A stretch of 64,000 bases of DNA from an uncultured Paracoccaceae bacterium (GTDB lineage: Bacteria > Pseudomonadota > Alphaproteobacteria > Rhodobacterales > Rhodobacteraceae), in assembly GCA_947497985.1 (NCBI GenBank), contig CANMIX010000004.1:124001-188000 (forward strand), read 5' to 3'. A program made the translations under genes and the position numbers. Every line of letters starts with the position of its first letter. The stretch's first letter is position 1. Below are positions 1 through 9,565 of this stretch, one piece after another. The notes under the pieces were generated by a model. The model was not told where the DNA came from. It was given only the letters and a program-made list of their open reading frames with translations, and ran no database searches.

Positions 1-179
1 TACAGGGATTGTCCGAGGTCCGCGCGATACACACCACCAACGGGCGATGGGACCTCATTGTAGAACTGGGCACCGAAACCCTGGAGGACTTTGATGCAGC
101 CCTTGCCAAGGTTCGACTGATCGAAGGGGTGACCACCAGCGAAACCAATCTTTTGCTGGCGACCAAGAAAAACAGCTGA
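1..179 (+). CDS. Lrp/AsnC ligand-binding (RAM) domain protein, 5' truncated
   Basis: This is the 3' end of a gene cut by the left window edge; the reading frame starts at base 3 and ends with TGA at 177-179. The visible 58 residues (EVRAIHTTNGRWDLIVELG, then a helix with DFDAALAKVRLIEGV, then TSETNLLLATKK) match the beta-alpha-beta-beta pattern of the effector-binding domain of Lrp/AsnC regulators. Small stand-alone proteins of this type, without a DNA-binding domain, are common in Rhodobacteraceae. Whether an HTH lies upstream cannot be seen. The gene converges on dsbB. Confidence 0.75.
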   Translation, partial: QGLSEVRAIHTTNGRWDLIVELGTETLEDFDAALAKVRLIEGVTTSETNLLLATKKNS

Positions 180-192
180 GCGCTTACAACGC

Positions 193-663
193 TCAGCCGG
201 TGCGTTTGGCCGTATGGCGCGCGGCCGAAATCCAGATCAACATCAAGCTCAGCGAAACAATTGCATTCCACCCCGCCATCGAAATGTTGAGGAATTCCCA
301 GGCAATCTCATCACAGCGCACCAGGGGCGCGGACATGATCTGCTCCATCAGCTGATCCGGAGAAAGGCCGCCAATTGGTGCAGAGGTGCAGGTGCTGGGG
401 CCTTCCCACCAACCCTGTTCGACGCCCACATGGAACCCGCCGATAGCGGCGGTTACCAGGCTGGCCAAGGCACCAAGGTATGGCAGGATGACGCCTGGAA
501 TGAGCAACGCCAGTGCACCTATGCCAATAGCCGCCGCATGTGGGTAGCGTTGCCAGTAACACATTTTACACGGTGCAAGCTCGCCCAAGTATTGAAACCC
601 GAGCGCTCCCAGCAGCAGAGCCGCAGAACCAAGCGCTGCGATAGAAATCAAAAACTTGCTCAC
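193..663 (-). CDS. dsbB: Disulfide bond formation protein B (DsbB family)
   Basis: Inner-membrane quinone-linked oxidase that would reoxidise periplasmic DsbA. The 156-residue protein has four hydrophobic segments and the first periplasmic cysteine pair in CKMCYWQR near residue 32, the usual DsbB signature. A second loop carries Cys in GPSTCTS and another in LVRCDE, the expected second cysteine pair. The start is GTG at 663, behind a GAGGG ribosome site at suitable spacing; no in-frame ATG lies upstream. Length is normal for the alphaproteobacterial family. No dsbA is present in the window. Confidence 0.92.
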   Translation of the reverse strand: MSKFLISIAALGSAALLLGALGFQYLGELAPCKMCYWQRYPHAAAIGIGALALLIPGVILPYLGALASLVTAAIGGFHVGVEQGWWEGPSTCTSAPIGGLSPDQLMEQIMSAPLVRCDEIAWEFLNISMAGWNAIVSLSLMLIWISAARHTAKRTG

Positions 664-754
664 GTGGCCCTCATTCGTTTGCTTTGCGATTAATTAGGTT
701 GTCCGCTCGCAGAGTTTCAAGCCCCTGCATCCGTCCGGGTTTCCGGAATTTCCG

Positions 755-1369
755 TTACAGACCAATCCAGGTCTTGAGCAGGCTGACCAAAGTCGCGCCA
801 GCCAACAGCAGTGACGCAATCCAAGCGGTGCCAAGAAGCGATCCCAGAACCACCAAAATACCGTCGCGTTGCAACAAGCCCATGGCCACCACAACCACAG
901 CAAATCCAGGAACCGTATTGGTGCCGGGCAGGGGCACCAAAATTGAGGCGCTGAACAGGACCAAAGCGGCCCCCACAAACCGATCCATCGGCGTGGTTGT
1001 CAACGCGGTCAACCGCGGTTTGCTGAAGGCTTCAATGCGGCGCAGCCAGGGGCCTGAACGCTGCGAAAGACCACGCAGCCCCTCTGATGACACGGTCCGA
1101 GCGCCTAAGTTTCCCGGAAGCCAAGGCGTCCGTCGTCCCAAAAGAATTTGAGCAGAGACAAACATCAACGGCAGCGAGACGATCTGCGGGATGCCATACA
1201 GAAATGGGATACAGCAGGGCAACGCCAGAATCAGCAAGAACAGCCCAAAGGCGCGTTCGTGCAATTGTTTTAAAATCCAGTCGAGCGACACCCGATCAGT
1301 CTCGGCATCTGCCCCCAATTGGGCCAGACGATCTGAGATGGCCATATCCGACGATGTGGTCGCAATCAT
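755..1369 (-). CDS. exoD: ExoD-like exopolysaccharide synthesis membrane protein
   Basis: Belongs to the ExoD family, first described in Sinorhizobium, where exoD mutants are altered in exopolysaccharide and alkaline tolerance; the biochemical role is unknown. The roughly 204-residue protein has an N-terminal amphipathic region followed by hydrophobic segments (LFLLILALPCCIPFLYGIP and the C-terminal VLGSLLGTAWIASLLLAG) and the typical LPGTNTVPGFAVVVVAMGL stretch. I prefer the ATG at 1369 because AAGGA lies nine bases upstream; a GTG at 1387 would add six residues. It stands alone between dsbB and tRNA-Leu. Confidence 0.85.
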   Translation of the reverse strand: MIATTSSDMAISDRLAQLGADAETDRVSLDWILKQLHERAFGLFLLILALPCCIPFLYGIPQIVSLPLMFVSAQILLGRRTPWLPGNLGARTVSSEGLRGLSQRSGPWLRRIEAFSKPRLTALTTTPMDRFVGAALVLFSASILVPLPGTNTVPGFAVVVVAMGLLQRDGILVVLGSLLGTAWIASLLLAGATLVSLLKTWIGL

Positions 1370-1578
1370 ACCATGAATTCCTTGCACTGGTTCAGGCGAT
1401 ACTCACCTTCATGTTAAATGTCGCGTAGCAAATTCATGGCTGCAGTTCCAGCGTCACTCACGGTCAAACTTCCCTTGTGCCGCCGGTGCAACGTCCGCTC
1501 CGGTGCGTCTGTTTCCGGGCCTGCGGGTTCATAAACTACGGCGTTGGAAATAATCGAAAATAAGTGCTCAATCGGCCC

Positions 1579-1607
1579 TTGTCCTTTGTGAAAGACTTGG
1601 CTAATAC
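1579..1607 (+). promoter_or_regulatory. Promoter of tRNA-Leu
   Basis: TTGTCC (1579-1584), a 17-base spacer and TAATAC (1602-1607) form a good housekeeping-sigma promoter. The expected start is near 1614, a few bases before the mature tRNA. Positions are read directly; activity is inferred. Confidence 0.7.
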
Positions 1608-1619
1608 ACACCACACGCG

Positions 1620-1705
1620 GCCCAAGTGGCGGAATGGTAGACGCAGGGGATTCAAAATCCCCCGCTGGTGACAGCGTGCCGGTTCGAGTCCGGCCTTGGG
1701 TACCA
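1620..1705 (+). tRNA. tRNA-Leu (anticodon CAA)
   Basis: An 86-base class II tRNA with encoded CCA. The acceptor strands GCCCAAG and CTTGGGT pair (G1-U72 as in some other bacterial tRNA-Leu genes), the anticodon stem is GGGGA/TCCCC around loop TTCAAAA giving anticodon CAA, a long variable arm is present, and the T arm contains GGTTCGAGTCC. It reads UUG codons. Confidence 0.97.
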
Positions 1706-1729
1706 CCGCGTGTTTTCACTTTAGTGATG

Positions 1730-1778
1730 AATAAAGCCCCGTCCTGCCTCAAATAGAGGCAAGGACTGCGGCTTTATT
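1730..1778 (+). terminator. Long imperfect hairpin after tRNA-Leu
   Basis: AATAAAGCC pairs with GGCTTTATT and an inner GTCCTGCCTC arm pairs with GAGGCAAGGAC (one bulge) around loop AAATA. It probably ends or processes the tRNA-Leu transcript. There is no clear T run, so terminator function is inferred from position and stem strength. Confidence 0.5.
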
Positions 1779-1877
1779 GGTGGCCTTCTGGACCCACATC
1801 CCAATTGCAATGACAGCGCGTCAAAAGGCGCTTGAAGGTGAAACATATTAGTAAGGTTTCAGTTGGGGAATTTTAGA

Positions 1878-2054
1878 ATGGCAGCACTCAAGTCGACGAG
1901 CGAATTGGAAGACCTGCGTAAGCAGGCAGCACTTACGTTGAATACGATTACTCAGACGGTTGAGACAGCACCAGGGCCGCTGAATGTGAGGGGGCCGGCA
2001 GATTTATGTCGGATCGTTTCACCAAATTCAAAGAACACAGCTGCGGTTCAATAA
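1878..2054 (+). CDS. Small hypothetical protein (uncertain)
   Basis: A 58-codon frame from the ATG at 1878, preceded by GGGGA eight bases upstream (an in-frame TTG at 1863 would add five residues). The product has a plausible helix (STSELEDLRKQAALTLNTITQ) followed by a less structured end. I do not recognise it. It sits between the tRNA-Leu hairpin and the gyrA terminator, with no clear promoter, and could be a chance frame; the leucine-rich helix and the ribosome site are the only support. Confidence 0.3.
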   Translation: MAALKSTSELEDLRKQAALTLNTITQTVETAPGPLNVRGPADLCRIVSPNSKNTAAVQ

Positions 2055-2085
2055 AAAACAACCGCCTCTTTTGGAGGCGGTTGTT
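2051..2085 (-). terminator. gyrA terminator
   Basis: On the minus strand a 12-bp stem (GAGGCGGTTGTT arm at 2074-2085 and its complement at 2057-2068) with a short loop is followed by a TTTTTT run (plus-strand A run at 2053-2058). It lies just after the gyrA stop codon. Confidence 0.9.
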
Positions 2086-2111
2086 CTACGCTTTTCGGCA
2101 CTTTTGAAAGT

Positions 2112-4871
2112 TTACGCGTCTGTTGGAGTGTCGTCCGCGTCGTCTTCCTCGTTTTGTTCAGCAATCCACGCAACCGAGACGACAACTTCGCCTTTCCCGG
2201 TGTTAAACACGCGCACGCCACCGGCAGACCGTGACCGGAACGAAATCCCATCAACCGGCACTCGAATTGACTGGCCTTTGGACGTCGCGAGCATGATCTG
2301 GTCACCCATCTCAACCGGGAAGGAGGCGATCAGCTGGCCGCCGCGCATGCCCTTGTCGATGGCTGTGACGCCCATACCGCCACGTCCGCGCACAGGATAG
2401 TCGTGGCTGGAGGACAATTTGCCCTGACCACCTTCGGTGATCGTCAGAATCAGGTTCTCAGCCGCCGACATTTCGGCATATCGCGCCTGGTCGATGGTTG
2501 CATTTGCATCGGCTTCTTCGTCGGTGACGCTGCCCTCTGCCTCATCCGTCAAACCCGCCATCGCACGGCGCATTTTCAAATAGGCGGAACGTTCGTCCGA
2601 GGTCGCATCGAAATGGCTGATCACAGACATCGATACAACTTCGTCACCTTCACCCAGTTTGATCCCACGCACACCCACCGAATTACGTGAGTTGAACACC
2701 CGCACTTCGGTCGATGGGAAGCGAATGGCGCGGCCGGTGTTGGTCACCAGCATCACATCATCGTCTTCGGAACAAATGCGCGCGTTGATCAGCTTGGTCT
2801 CGGCGTGCTCGTCTTCGAACTTCATCGCGATCTTGCCGTTGCGCATCACATTGGTGAAATCCGACAGACGGTTGCGACGAACGGTACCTGCGGAGGTCGC
2901 AAACATGATCTGCAGATCCGCCCATTCTTTTTCGTCACGATCCACCGGCATAATCGCCGCGATCGACACGCCCGTTGGGATCGGCAGAATGTTGACGATC
3001 GCCTTGCCTTTGCCGGTACGACCGGATTGGGGCAGGCGCCAGGTCTTGAGCTTGTAGACCATGCCGTCGGTGGTAAAGAACAACAGTTGGGTATGCGTAT
3101 TGGCCACAAAGAGAGTGGTCACCACATCCTCTTCTTTGGTCTGCATCCCCGAGATTCCTTTGCCGCCGCGCTTTTGTGCACGGAAATCCGCCAGCGGTGT
3201 CCGCTTGATATAGCCGCCTGATGTCACGGTCACGACCATGTCTTCGCGTTCGATCAGGTCTTCGTCTTCCATGTCCCCGGACCAGTCGACAATCTCGGTC
3301 CGACGGGGCACGGCAAAGTTCTCACGCACTTCACGCAGCTCATCCGCAATGATGCCCATGATCCGTTCGCGAGACGACAGAATCTCAAGGTATTCCTTGA
3401 TCTTCTTGGCCAATTCTTCCAGCTCATCCGTGACTTCTTTTACACCGATCTGGGTCAGGCGCTGCAAACGCAGTTCAAGGATGGCACGCGCCTGAGTTTC
3501 GGACAGGTTATAGGTGCCGTCCTCATTCATCTTGTGGGTTGGATCGTCAATCAGCTGGATGTAAGGCGCGATATCCGCTGCCGGCCAACGCCGCTCCATC
3601 AGCTTCAACCGTGCTTCTGCAGCATCAGCCGAGGCACGAATGGTCGCCACAATTTCATCCACGTTAGAGACCGCAACCGCCAAGCCACACAGAATATGGC
3701 TGCGTTCACGCGCTTTGCGCAGGTTATATGCGGTGCGACGGGCCACGACGTCTTCGCGGAAGTCGATGAACGAGGTCAGGAAACGACGCAAAGTCAGCTG
3801 TTCCGGGCGACCGCCGTTCAGGGCAAGCATGTTACAGCCAAACGACGTTTGCATCGGCGTAAAGCGGAACAATTGGTTCAGCACCACCTCTGGCGTCGCA
3901 TCACGCTTGAGCTCGACCACGACACGCACACCGTTCCGATCAGATTCGTCCTGAACGTGGGCCACGCCTTCGATCTTTTTCTCGCGCACCTGCTCGGCGA
4001 TCTTTTCGATCATCGAGGCCTTGTTCACCTGATAGGGGATCTCATCCACGACGATGGCATACCGGTCCTTGCGGATCTCCTCGACGCGGGTTTTGGACCG
4101 AATGATGACACTGCCGCGACCTTCAAGATAGGCTTTGCGCGCACCAGAGCGACCAAGCATCACGCCGCCGGTCGGAAAGTCCGGACCCGGAATGTATTCA
4201 ATCAGTTGCTCAGAGGTCAGATCGGGCTCATCAATGAGGGCAAGCGTTGCATCAACAACTTCGCCCAGATTGTGCGGCGGAATATTGGTCGCCATGCCGA
4301 CGGCAATACCGCCAGCGCCGTTGACCAGCATATTGGGGAAACGAGCAGGCAGGACAGTGGGTTCACGGTCTTTGCCGTCGTAGTTGTCCTGAAAATCAAC
4401 CGTCTCTTTTTCGATGTCGGCCAGCATAAAGGCGGCCGGCTTGTCCATGCGCACCTCGGTGTAACGCATCGCCGCCGGGTTATCCCCGTCCATCGAGCCA
4501 AAGTTACCCTGACCATCCAAAAGCGGCAGCGACATAGAGAAGTCCTGCGCCATCCGCACCAGTGCGTCATAGATCGCACCATCGCCGTGTGGGTGGTATT
4601 TACCCATGACATCGCCAACAGGGCGGGCAGACTTGCGATAGCTCTTGTCGTGGCCGTTACCGGTTTCATGCATCGCATATAAAATACGCCGGTGCACCGG
4701 TTTCAGACCGTCGCGCAGGTCGGGAATGGCCCGGCTGACAATAACCGACATTGCATAGTCGAGATAAGAATTGCTCATCTCGGCTTCGATCGACACAGAT
4801 GGACCGTCGTACTGAGGACGTTCCGGCTGGTTTTCTTCCATATTTTCAGGAGTTTCCGGCGTATCGTTCAC
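2112..4871 (-). CDS. gyrA: DNA gyrase subunit A
   Basis: Breakage-reunion subunit of gyrase, which introduces negative supercoils with GyrB. The 919-residue protein has the N-terminal topoisomerase IV/gyrase A domain with the catalytic Arg-Tyr pair in [10 protein letters not shown] (Tyr137) and the C-terminal pinwheel domain with the GyrA box QKRGGKG near residue 565. It is longer than Escherichia coli GyrA (875) because of an N-terminal extension of about 15 residues and an acidic insert near residues 775-815 ([20 protein letters not shown]). The quinolone-determining position equivalent to E. coli Ser83 is Gly98 (HGDGAIYD), while Asp87 is kept as Asp102. Monocistronic, with its own terminator. 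Confidence 0.98.
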   Translation of the reverse strand: MNDTPETPENMEENQPERPQYDGPSVSIEAEMSNSYLDYAMSVIVSRAIPDLRDGLKPVHRRILYAMHETGNGHDKSYRKSARPVGDVMGKYHPHGDGAIYDALVRMAQDFSMSLPLLDGQGNFGSMDGDNPAAMRYTEVRMDKPAAFMLADIEKETVDFQDNYDGKDREPTVLPARFPNMLVNGAGGIAVGMATNIPPHNLGEVVDATLALIDEPDLTSEQLIEYIPGPDFPTGGVMLGRSGARKAYLEGRGSVIIRSKTRVEEIRKDRYAIVVDEIPYQVNKASMIEKIAEQVREKKIEGVAHVQDESDRNGVRVVVELKRDATPEVVLNQLFRFTPMQTSFGCNMLALNGGRPEQLTLRRFLTSFIDFREDVVARRTAYNLRKARERSHILCGLAVAVSNVDEIVATIRASADAAEARLKLMERRWPAADIAPYIQLIDDPTHKMNEDGTYNLSETQARAILELRLQRLTQIGVKEVTDELEELAKKIKEYLEILSSRERIMGIIADELREVRENFAVPRRTEIVDWSGDMEDEDLIEREDMVVTVTSGGYIKRTPLADFRAQKRGGKGISGMQTKEEDVVTTLFVANTHTQLLFFTTDGMVYKLKTWRLPQSGRTGKGKAIVNILPIPTGVSIAAIMPVDRDEKEWADLQIMFATSAGTVRRNRLSDFTNVMRNGKIAMKFEDEHAETKLINARICSEDDDVMLVTNTGRAIRFPSTEVRVFNSRNSVGVRGIKLGEGDEVVSMSVISHFDATSDERSAYLKMRRAMAGLTDEAEGSVTDEEADANATIDQARYAEMSAAENLILTITEGGQGKLSSSHDYPVRGRGGMGVTAIDKGMRGGQLIASFPVEMGDQIMLATSKGQSIRVPVDGISFRSRSAGGVRVFNTGKGEVVVSVAWIAEQNEEDDADDTPTDA

Positions 4872-5065
4872 GTCGTGTGCCCGCTCTTTCTTTTGGGTCT
4901 ATATCTTGTGTCTGCACCATAACAGACAGGGCATATCATGCGCAAGCAAGTGCATCACGTGACAGTGAACCTTTCCCACCAAAACAAGCTAACGTGCCGT
5001 CACTGTTCGGGAAAATAGGCGGCCGTGCTAGGCTTAAAGCATCAGACACAAGACCGGAGGCTGAT

Positions 5066-5335
5066 TTGGAGACATCCGAAACGGAACTGATGCTCAAAGG
5101 CTATGGGCTGACCACAGCCGAATTCACCTATCACATGCCGGATTATGCGCATGTCTTAAATACATTTGTCTGGCAAGAGTATGACCTGATGCCAGACCAT
5201 CCGCGCCTGTTCAAATTCATTGAATTCTGGCAGCGCGAAATTGATGGCCCCTTACATTCTGTACGCTTCACCCACCGGCGCCAATTGGCATCGGGCGATT
5301 GGCGCCGGGTTGTCGGGGAATTTTATGTGAACTGA
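5066..5335 (+). CDS. usg: Usg family protein
   Basis: An 89-residue protein of the Usg-like family of alphaproteobacteria, whose function is not established. The signature LMLKGYGLTTAEFTYHMPDY, TFVWQEYDLMPD and the tail PLHSVRFTHRR are all present. The start is TTG at 5066, five bases after a perfect GGAGG at 5056-5060; the first in-frame ATG (5090) has no ribosome site and would remove eight residues. It converges on the radical SAM gene nine bases downstream. Confidence 0.85.
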   Translation: METSETELMLKGYGLTTAEFTYHMPDYAHVLNTFVWQEYDLMPDHPRLFKFIEFWQREIDGPLHSVRFTHRRQLASGDWRRVVGEFYVN

Positions 5336-5344
5336 CGGCGCGCC

Positions 5345-6298
5345 CTACGCCGAACAGCTCGCGCCGCCCAGAACGCAGAATTTGGCGCAATGCGGGTGGT
5401 TCAGGTAAACGTCCTGTTCCGCCTCTTCCAATGTGGCACCCAGTTCGAACTCATCCTCATAGGGCAGCAGGGTGCAGGCCAAGACGGTTGGGGTCTTGGC
5501 CCCTTTGCGTTTGACCACCATACGCGACGAAGAGCACATGATCGCATCGGGCGATTTGTTCAGAATCGTCCAGCAATCGGTTGTGATTTCGGGGACCTCG
5601 ACGTTGACGTCCATTTCCGGGAACAAAACTGTTTGTCCCGGATTTTTCGCGTCGATGTCGAAACCATGTTCTGCAAACAGCGCTGCAAACCCATCCCGCG
5701 ATTGGGCGTCTGTTTCATCCCAAAGGGTCCGTCCGGCAACTGCCATCGCCAGACCGTTGTCACGCAGCCACTGCATGCCCTGGATCGACAGGTCAAAACT
5801 GCCTTTGCCGCGCACTTGGTCGTGCAGCTCGGCGGTGTGGTGATCCAGTGAAATACGGAACGTCAGCTTGTCTTTGTACTTTTCAGCCAATTCCAACAAA
5901 CCTTGCTGGATGCGTTTGCGCATCATGGGGCGCATCGCATTGGTGAGGATCAGCACTTCGAACCCACGCTCAAGCGCGGCACGTGTCATTTCCACCATGG
6001 CGGGGTTCATAAAGGGCTCACCACCGGTGAAGCCAATCTCCCGGATCGACCATTTACGCTCTTCGATCTGATCAAGGTAACTGCGGACCTCATCGGCCGT
6101 TAGGTACACCAAGGCGTCATTGGTGGGCGAACTCAGGATATAGCAGTTGTCGCATTCGATATTACAAAGCGTGCCAGTGTTGAACCACAGCGTGTCCGGA
6201 TTGCTCAACGCGACGGACGCACGCTGGTCGCCCTTGGCTGTAACATGCCTGTCTTGAAACTTGCCTAGATTGGCAACGGGGGTGGACAGGTCTTTCAT
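5345..6298 (-). CDS. Radical SAM protein of unknown substrate
   Basis: A 317-residue radical S-adenosylmethionine enzyme. The [4Fe-4S] motif CNIECDNCY supplies the CX3CX2C cysteines (45, 49, 52), followed by GFTGGEPFMNP, the SAM-contact GGE motif, and later ISLDHH and AVAGRT strands of the partial TIM barrel. The C-terminus is cysteine rich (TDCW, IMCSS, LACTL, then HCAKFCVLGGASC at the very end), suggesting at least one auxiliary cluster, as in SPASM-like proteins. The start is ATG at 6298, eight bases after GGAG; a GTG at 6304 is too close to that site. No partner peptide or pathway gene is adjacent, so the substrate cannot be inferred. Confidence 0.85.
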   Translation of the reverse strand: MKDLSTPVANLGKFQDRHVTAKGDQRASVALSNPDTLWFNTGTLCNIECDNCYILSSPTNDALVYLTADEVRSYLDQIEERKWSIREIGFTGGEPFMNPAMVEMTRAALERGFEVLILTNAMRPMMRKRIQQGLLELAEKYKDKLTFRISLDHHTAELHDQVRGKGSFDLSIQGMQWLRDNGLAMAVAGRTLWDETDAQSRDGFAALFAEHGFDIDAKNPGQTVLFPEMDVNVEVPEITTDCWTILNKSPDAIMCSSSRMVVKRKGAKTPTVLACTLLPYEDEFELGATLEEAEQDVYLNHPHCAKFCVLGGASCSA

Positions 6299-6604
6299 TT
6301 GCACAGCTCCTGAGCATTTACGGGCACAATTTGTGTTGGGGCTAAGCTATGCATAAGGAAATACATTTGAAACCTCCGTCGAGCGGTTTAACAGGGATGT
6401 GATCAGAGCTTCAAAGTGTTAGTCGGTTTTGCCTCCAATGCCGCAATTAGTTAAACCCACGGTATCCCTCGGGAAGGTTTGAATTGAAAATGTGCATAAC
6501 GCAAGAAATGTTAGCGGTATCATTTTCATTTCAAGCAGAGTAAAAGCCCGGAGAAATCACCCAACTCCGCACGCCGGGATCGTGAACCAGAAGGGAAATC
6601 GATT
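6299..6604. other. Intergenic region upstream of pgl
   Basis: 306 bases between the divergent radical SAM and pgl genes. It holds a LacI-type operator candidate (6508-6523) and otherwise no supported gene. No remnant of zwf was recognised. Confidence 0.6.
6508..6523. promoter_or_regulatory. Candidate LacI-family operator upstream of pgl
   Basis: ATGTTAGCGGTATCAT is an imperfect 16-base palindrome centred on CG and differs at two positions from the idealised LacI/GalR-type operator ATGTTAGCGCTAACAT. It lies about 80 bases before pgl, so a sugar-responsive LacI-family regulator may control pgl-pgi. The regulator is not in the window. Confidence 0.5.
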
Positions 6605-7267
6605 ATGAACAAAACCGATTATGCCAACCGCGATGAAGCCGCACAGGGCATCGCCACTGCGATCATTGAGGATCTGAAGGGGCTTTTGACCGCTCAGGAA
6701 ACTGTCACTGTTGCGGTTGCAGGCGGCACAACGCCGGCGCCCATTTTCGGCATTCTGGCCCAAGCGGATCTGGACTGGGCCCGGGTGAACATCATGGCCA
6801 GCGATGAACGCTGGGTGCCAGAGACGCATGAACGGTCCAACGCTCAAATGATCCGCGCACGGCTGATCACCGGATCCGCGTCTGCAGCAGCCTTCATCCC
6901 GTTCTACAGCGAAGACCTGTCACCGGAAGATGGCGCCAAAGCGCTATCTAGATCCATTGAAACTGTCGATCTGGTCCTGTTGGGCATGGGCGAAGACATG
7001 CATACCGCGTCCCTGTTCCCGGGCACCGTTGGCCTGGACGAAGGGCTTGCGCCTGACGCACCGACATTTGTTGTGATGCGTCCGGCCAGCCAGCCCGAAG
7101 CCCGGATCAGCCTCTCTGCGCGCGTGTTGAACGCCGCAAAAAGCAAACATTTGGCAATTTACGGAAGCGGCAAGGCGGATGCTTTGACGAAAGCCCAAGA
7201 ATTGCCGCCAAAAGACGCCCCAATTGCCGCAGTGCTGTCCGAGATGCACGTGCATTGGGCCCCTTAA
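6605..7267 (+). CDS. pgl: 6-phosphogluconolactonase
   Basis: Hydrolyses 6-phosphogluconolactone to 6-phosphogluconate in the oxidative pentose phosphate and Entner-Doudoroff routes; cytosolic. The 220-residue protein carries [20 protein letters not shown] and [14 protein letters not shown], the conserved blocks of the DevB/SOL family. The family usually has GxDGHTAS; here the residue before His is Met. The ATG at 6605 follows AAGGGA. Its stop lies 16 bases before pgi, so the two form an operon. The zwf gene that normally precedes pgl in relatives is not adjacent. Confidence 0.95.
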   Translation: MNKTDYANRDEAAQGIATAIIEDLKGLLTAQETVTVAVAGGTTPAPIFGILAQADLDWARVNIMASDERWVPETHERSNAQMIRARLITGSASAAAFIPFYSEDLSPEDGAKALSRSIETVDLVLLGMGEDMHTASLFPGTVGLDEGLAPDAPTFVVMRPASQPEARISLSARVLNAAKSKHLAIYGSGKADALTKAQELPPKDAPIAAVLSEMHVHWAP

Positions 7268-7283
7268 CGATTGGAGTGACGAG

Positions 7284-8888
7284 ATGTTTCAAGATCTAAA
7301 AAACCACCTGACTGGCCTAGGCCAGCGTCGCATCTTGGACCTGTTTGATGAGGACAAAAGCCGGGCCGAAACGTTTTCGGTCACGCTGGGTGAAATGGTC
7401 TTTGACTATTCAAAAACCCAAATTGACGCGGACGTTCTGGCGTCTCTGTTGAAACTTGCCGACGAACGTGGCGTTGCGGCCTATGCCAAGGCGATGTTTG
7501 GCGGCGACAAGATCAACGACACCGAAGGCCGCGCCGTGCTGCACACCGCGTTGCGCGACCCGGACGGTCCCGCGTTGGTGGTTGACGGCGAAGACGTGCG
7601 CCCAGCGCTGCGCGAAACGTTGCAACGTATGCGTAACATGGCCGATGCTATCCGCAGTGGGTCTTTCACCGGGACCGGAGGAGCCTTTACCGATGTGGTG
7701 AATATTGGCATCGGCGGCTCTGATCTGGGGCCTGCGATGGCGACGCTGGCCTTGGCGCCCTATCATGATGGTCCGCGCTGCCATTTTGTGTCTAACGTGG
7801 ATGGTGCTCATATCCATGACGTATTGAAAGGGCTGGATCCCAAAACCACCCTTGTTGTTGTGGCCTCCAAAACCTTCACAACAATCGAGACCATGACCAA
7901 CGCCATGACTGCCCGCGATTGGATCGCTGCAGGCGATGGTGATGCGGCGGGGCAATTCCTGGCACTGTCGACGGCGATGGACAAAACGGCCGAATTTGGC
8001 ATCCCAGCTGAACGTGTCTTTGGGTTCGAAGACTGGGTTGGTGGTCGTTATTCCATGTGGGGGCCCATTGGCCTTAGCATTATGATTGCTGTGGGTCCGG
8101 ATGATTTTGATGCCTTCCTTGCCGGTGGTAAGGCGATGGATGATCACTTCCTGACGGCACAGGGTGCAGACAACATGCCGTTGATGCTGGCGCTTGTTGG
8201 GATTTGGCACCACCAGATCTGCGGCCATGCAACCCGTGCGGTTCTACCCTACGATCAGCGTCTGTCCCGGTTGGCGGCCTATTTCCAGCAGCTTGAGATG
8301 GAATCCAACGGTAAATCCGTCGCGATGGACGGCAGCAGCGTCGACTATGTGACCGGGCCGGTGGTCTGGGGCGAGCCTGGCACCAACGGGCAACACGCGT
8401 TTTATCAATTGATCCACCAAGGGACTGGCGTTGTTCCATGTGAGTTTATGGTCGCAGCGCAGGGACATGAACCAGAATTGCGTCAGCACCACGAGCTGCT
8501 TGTGTCCAATTGTCTGGCACAATCAGAGGCGCTGATGCGCGGGCGCTCCCTGGAGGAGGCGCGTGCGTTGATGGTCGCCAAAGGCTTGGAAGGTGATGAA
8601 CTGGAACGCCAGGCCCGCCACCGTGTGTTCCCTGGAAACCGTCCATCTACCACGCTGATCTATCCCAAGCTGACCCCCTTTGTGCTGGGTCAAATCATTG
8701 CCCTTTATGAACACCGCGTGTTTGTCGAAGGGGTGATCCTTGGCATCAACTCTTATGACCAGTGGGGCGTCGAGCTTGGCAAAGAGTTGGCCAAATCACT
8801 GGAGCCCATGGTCAAAGGCAATGAGGGAACCGACACCAAAGACGGTTCAACCGCGGCGTTGATTGCCTACGTTCGGGCGCGCGCCTAA
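7284..8888 (+). CDS. pgi: Glucose-6-phosphate isomerase
   Basis: Interconverts glucose 6-phosphate and fructose 6-phosphate. The 534-residue protein has [11 protein letters not shown] (phosphate-binding), [12 protein letters not shown], the VGGRYSMWG signature, the active-site [15 protein letters not shown] with its Glu/His partner, and the C-terminal [14 protein letters not shown] signature. The ATG at 7284 follows GGAG by eight bases; the open frame extends upstream into pgl but the family starts here. Second gene of a pgl-pgi operon; its end overlaps the convergent thioesterase gene by four bases. Confidence 0.97.
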   Translation: MFQDLKNHLTGLGQRRILDLFDEDKSRAETFSVTLGEMVFDYSKTQIDADVLASLLKLADERGVAAYAKAMFGGDKINDTEGRAVLHTALRDPDGPALVVDGEDVRPALRETLQRMRNMADAIRSGSFTGTGGAFTDVVNIGIGGSDLGPAMATLALAPYHDGPRCHFVSNVDGAHIHDVLKGLDPKTTLVVVASKTFTTIETMTNAMTARDWIAAGDGDAAGQFLALSTAMDKTAEFGIPAERVFGFEDWVGGRYSMWGPIGLSIMIAVGPDDFDAFLAGGKAMDDHFLTAQGADNMPLMLALVGIWHHQICGHATRAVLPYDQRLSRLAAYFQQLEMESNGKSVAMDGSSVDYVTGPVVWGEPGTNGQHAFYQLIHQGTGVVPCEFMVAAQGHEPELRQHHELLVSNCLAQSEALMRGRSLEEARALMVAKGLEGDELERQARHRVFPGNRPSTTLIYPKLTPFVLGQIIALYEHRVFVEGVILGINSYDQWGVELGKELAKSLEPMVKGNEGTDTKDGSTAALIAYVRARA

Positions 8889-9364
8889 GCGTCGCGTCGC
8901 GCTCCTTCTTGCGTGGTAAGAAAAGAGATCAGGCTATCCGGCAACGGGTAGCCTTCGTCTTTGTCGGGCCTGCGCAGAACCATCACACCTTCCATCCGAC
9001 ACCGCAGGGTACCGTCTGACCAGATTTGCTGATCCAGCACATAGGACGTGCGCCGAAAGCTAACGATCCGGCTGGTCGCCACATAGACATCCCCCAGATG
9101 CATCTCTTGCGCATAGTGGATATTGGCATTGCGCAATACGGTGCGTGGTTCTGGCTGTCCTTGGAAATGGGGCAGGCACAGGCTGTTGAAATGAACAACG
9201 CGCGACATCTCGAACCAATCAAGATAGGCTTTATTGTTCACATGTTGCAGAATATCGATCTCTGAGTACCGCACCCGGTCAGCTGTCGCGATGGGTTGCG
9301 GCTCGGCGATGCCGAGACGGCGTTGCTCGTCAGAGGAAAGCGGTGTGTGAAAGCGAAGGTCCAT
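8885..9364 (-). CDS. Acyl-CoA thioesterase, hotdog fold
   Basis: A 159-residue hotdog-fold protein of the 4-hydroxybenzoyl-CoA/YbgC-like thioesterase group, which hydrolyses acyl-CoA or acyl-ACP thioesters. The diagnostic helix and loop read [23 protein letters not shown], where D-x-x-x-H-V-N-N marks the active-site turn; a later strand reads [19 protein letters not shown]. Start ATG at 9364 with AGGA eight bases upstream. The substrate is not predictable. Tail-to-tail overlap of four bases with pgi. Confidence 0.85.
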   Translation of the reverse strand: MDLRFHTPLSSDEQRRLGIAEPQPIATADRVRYSEIDILQHVNNKAYLDWFEMSRVVHFNSLCLPHFQGQPEPRTVLRNANIHYAQEMHLGDVYVATSRIVSFRRTSYVLDQQIWSDGTLRCRMEGVMVLRRPDKDEGYPLPDSLISFLTTQEGARRDA

Positions 9365-9477
9365 GTCTTGGTCCTAATCCGGCCCACGCCGAAGACCAAG
9401 GGGGAAGCCGTTCTGACGTCGGGGCAGAAACCGACATGCGTCAGCACACAGCAGAATTGGTCACATATTGGGAGATT

Positions 9478-9551
9478 TGGAGCGGGTAACGAGAATCGAA
9501 CTCGTAACTAAAGCTTGGGAAGCTGCCGTGATACCTTTTCACCATACCCGC
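9478..9551 (-). tRNA. tRNA-Gly (anticodon CCC)
   Basis: A 74-base tRNA on the minus strand with encoded CCA. Acceptor GCGGGTA pairs fully with TACCCGC; the D arm is GTGA/TCAC; the anticodon loop TTCCCAA gives CCC; the T arm is ACGAG/CTCGT around TTCGATT. The anticodon stem GCAGC/GCTTT contains a C-U mismatch and a G-U pair at the 28-42 and 27-43 positions. Confidence 0.96.
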
Positions 9552-9565
9552 GCTCCGGGAGGTCA

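Noticed and set aside
3534-4682. 382-codon open frame antisense to gyrA
   Set aside because: It lies wholly within gyrA on the other strand; codon bias of a real gene commonly opens such frames in this GC range, and the product has no recognisable domain.
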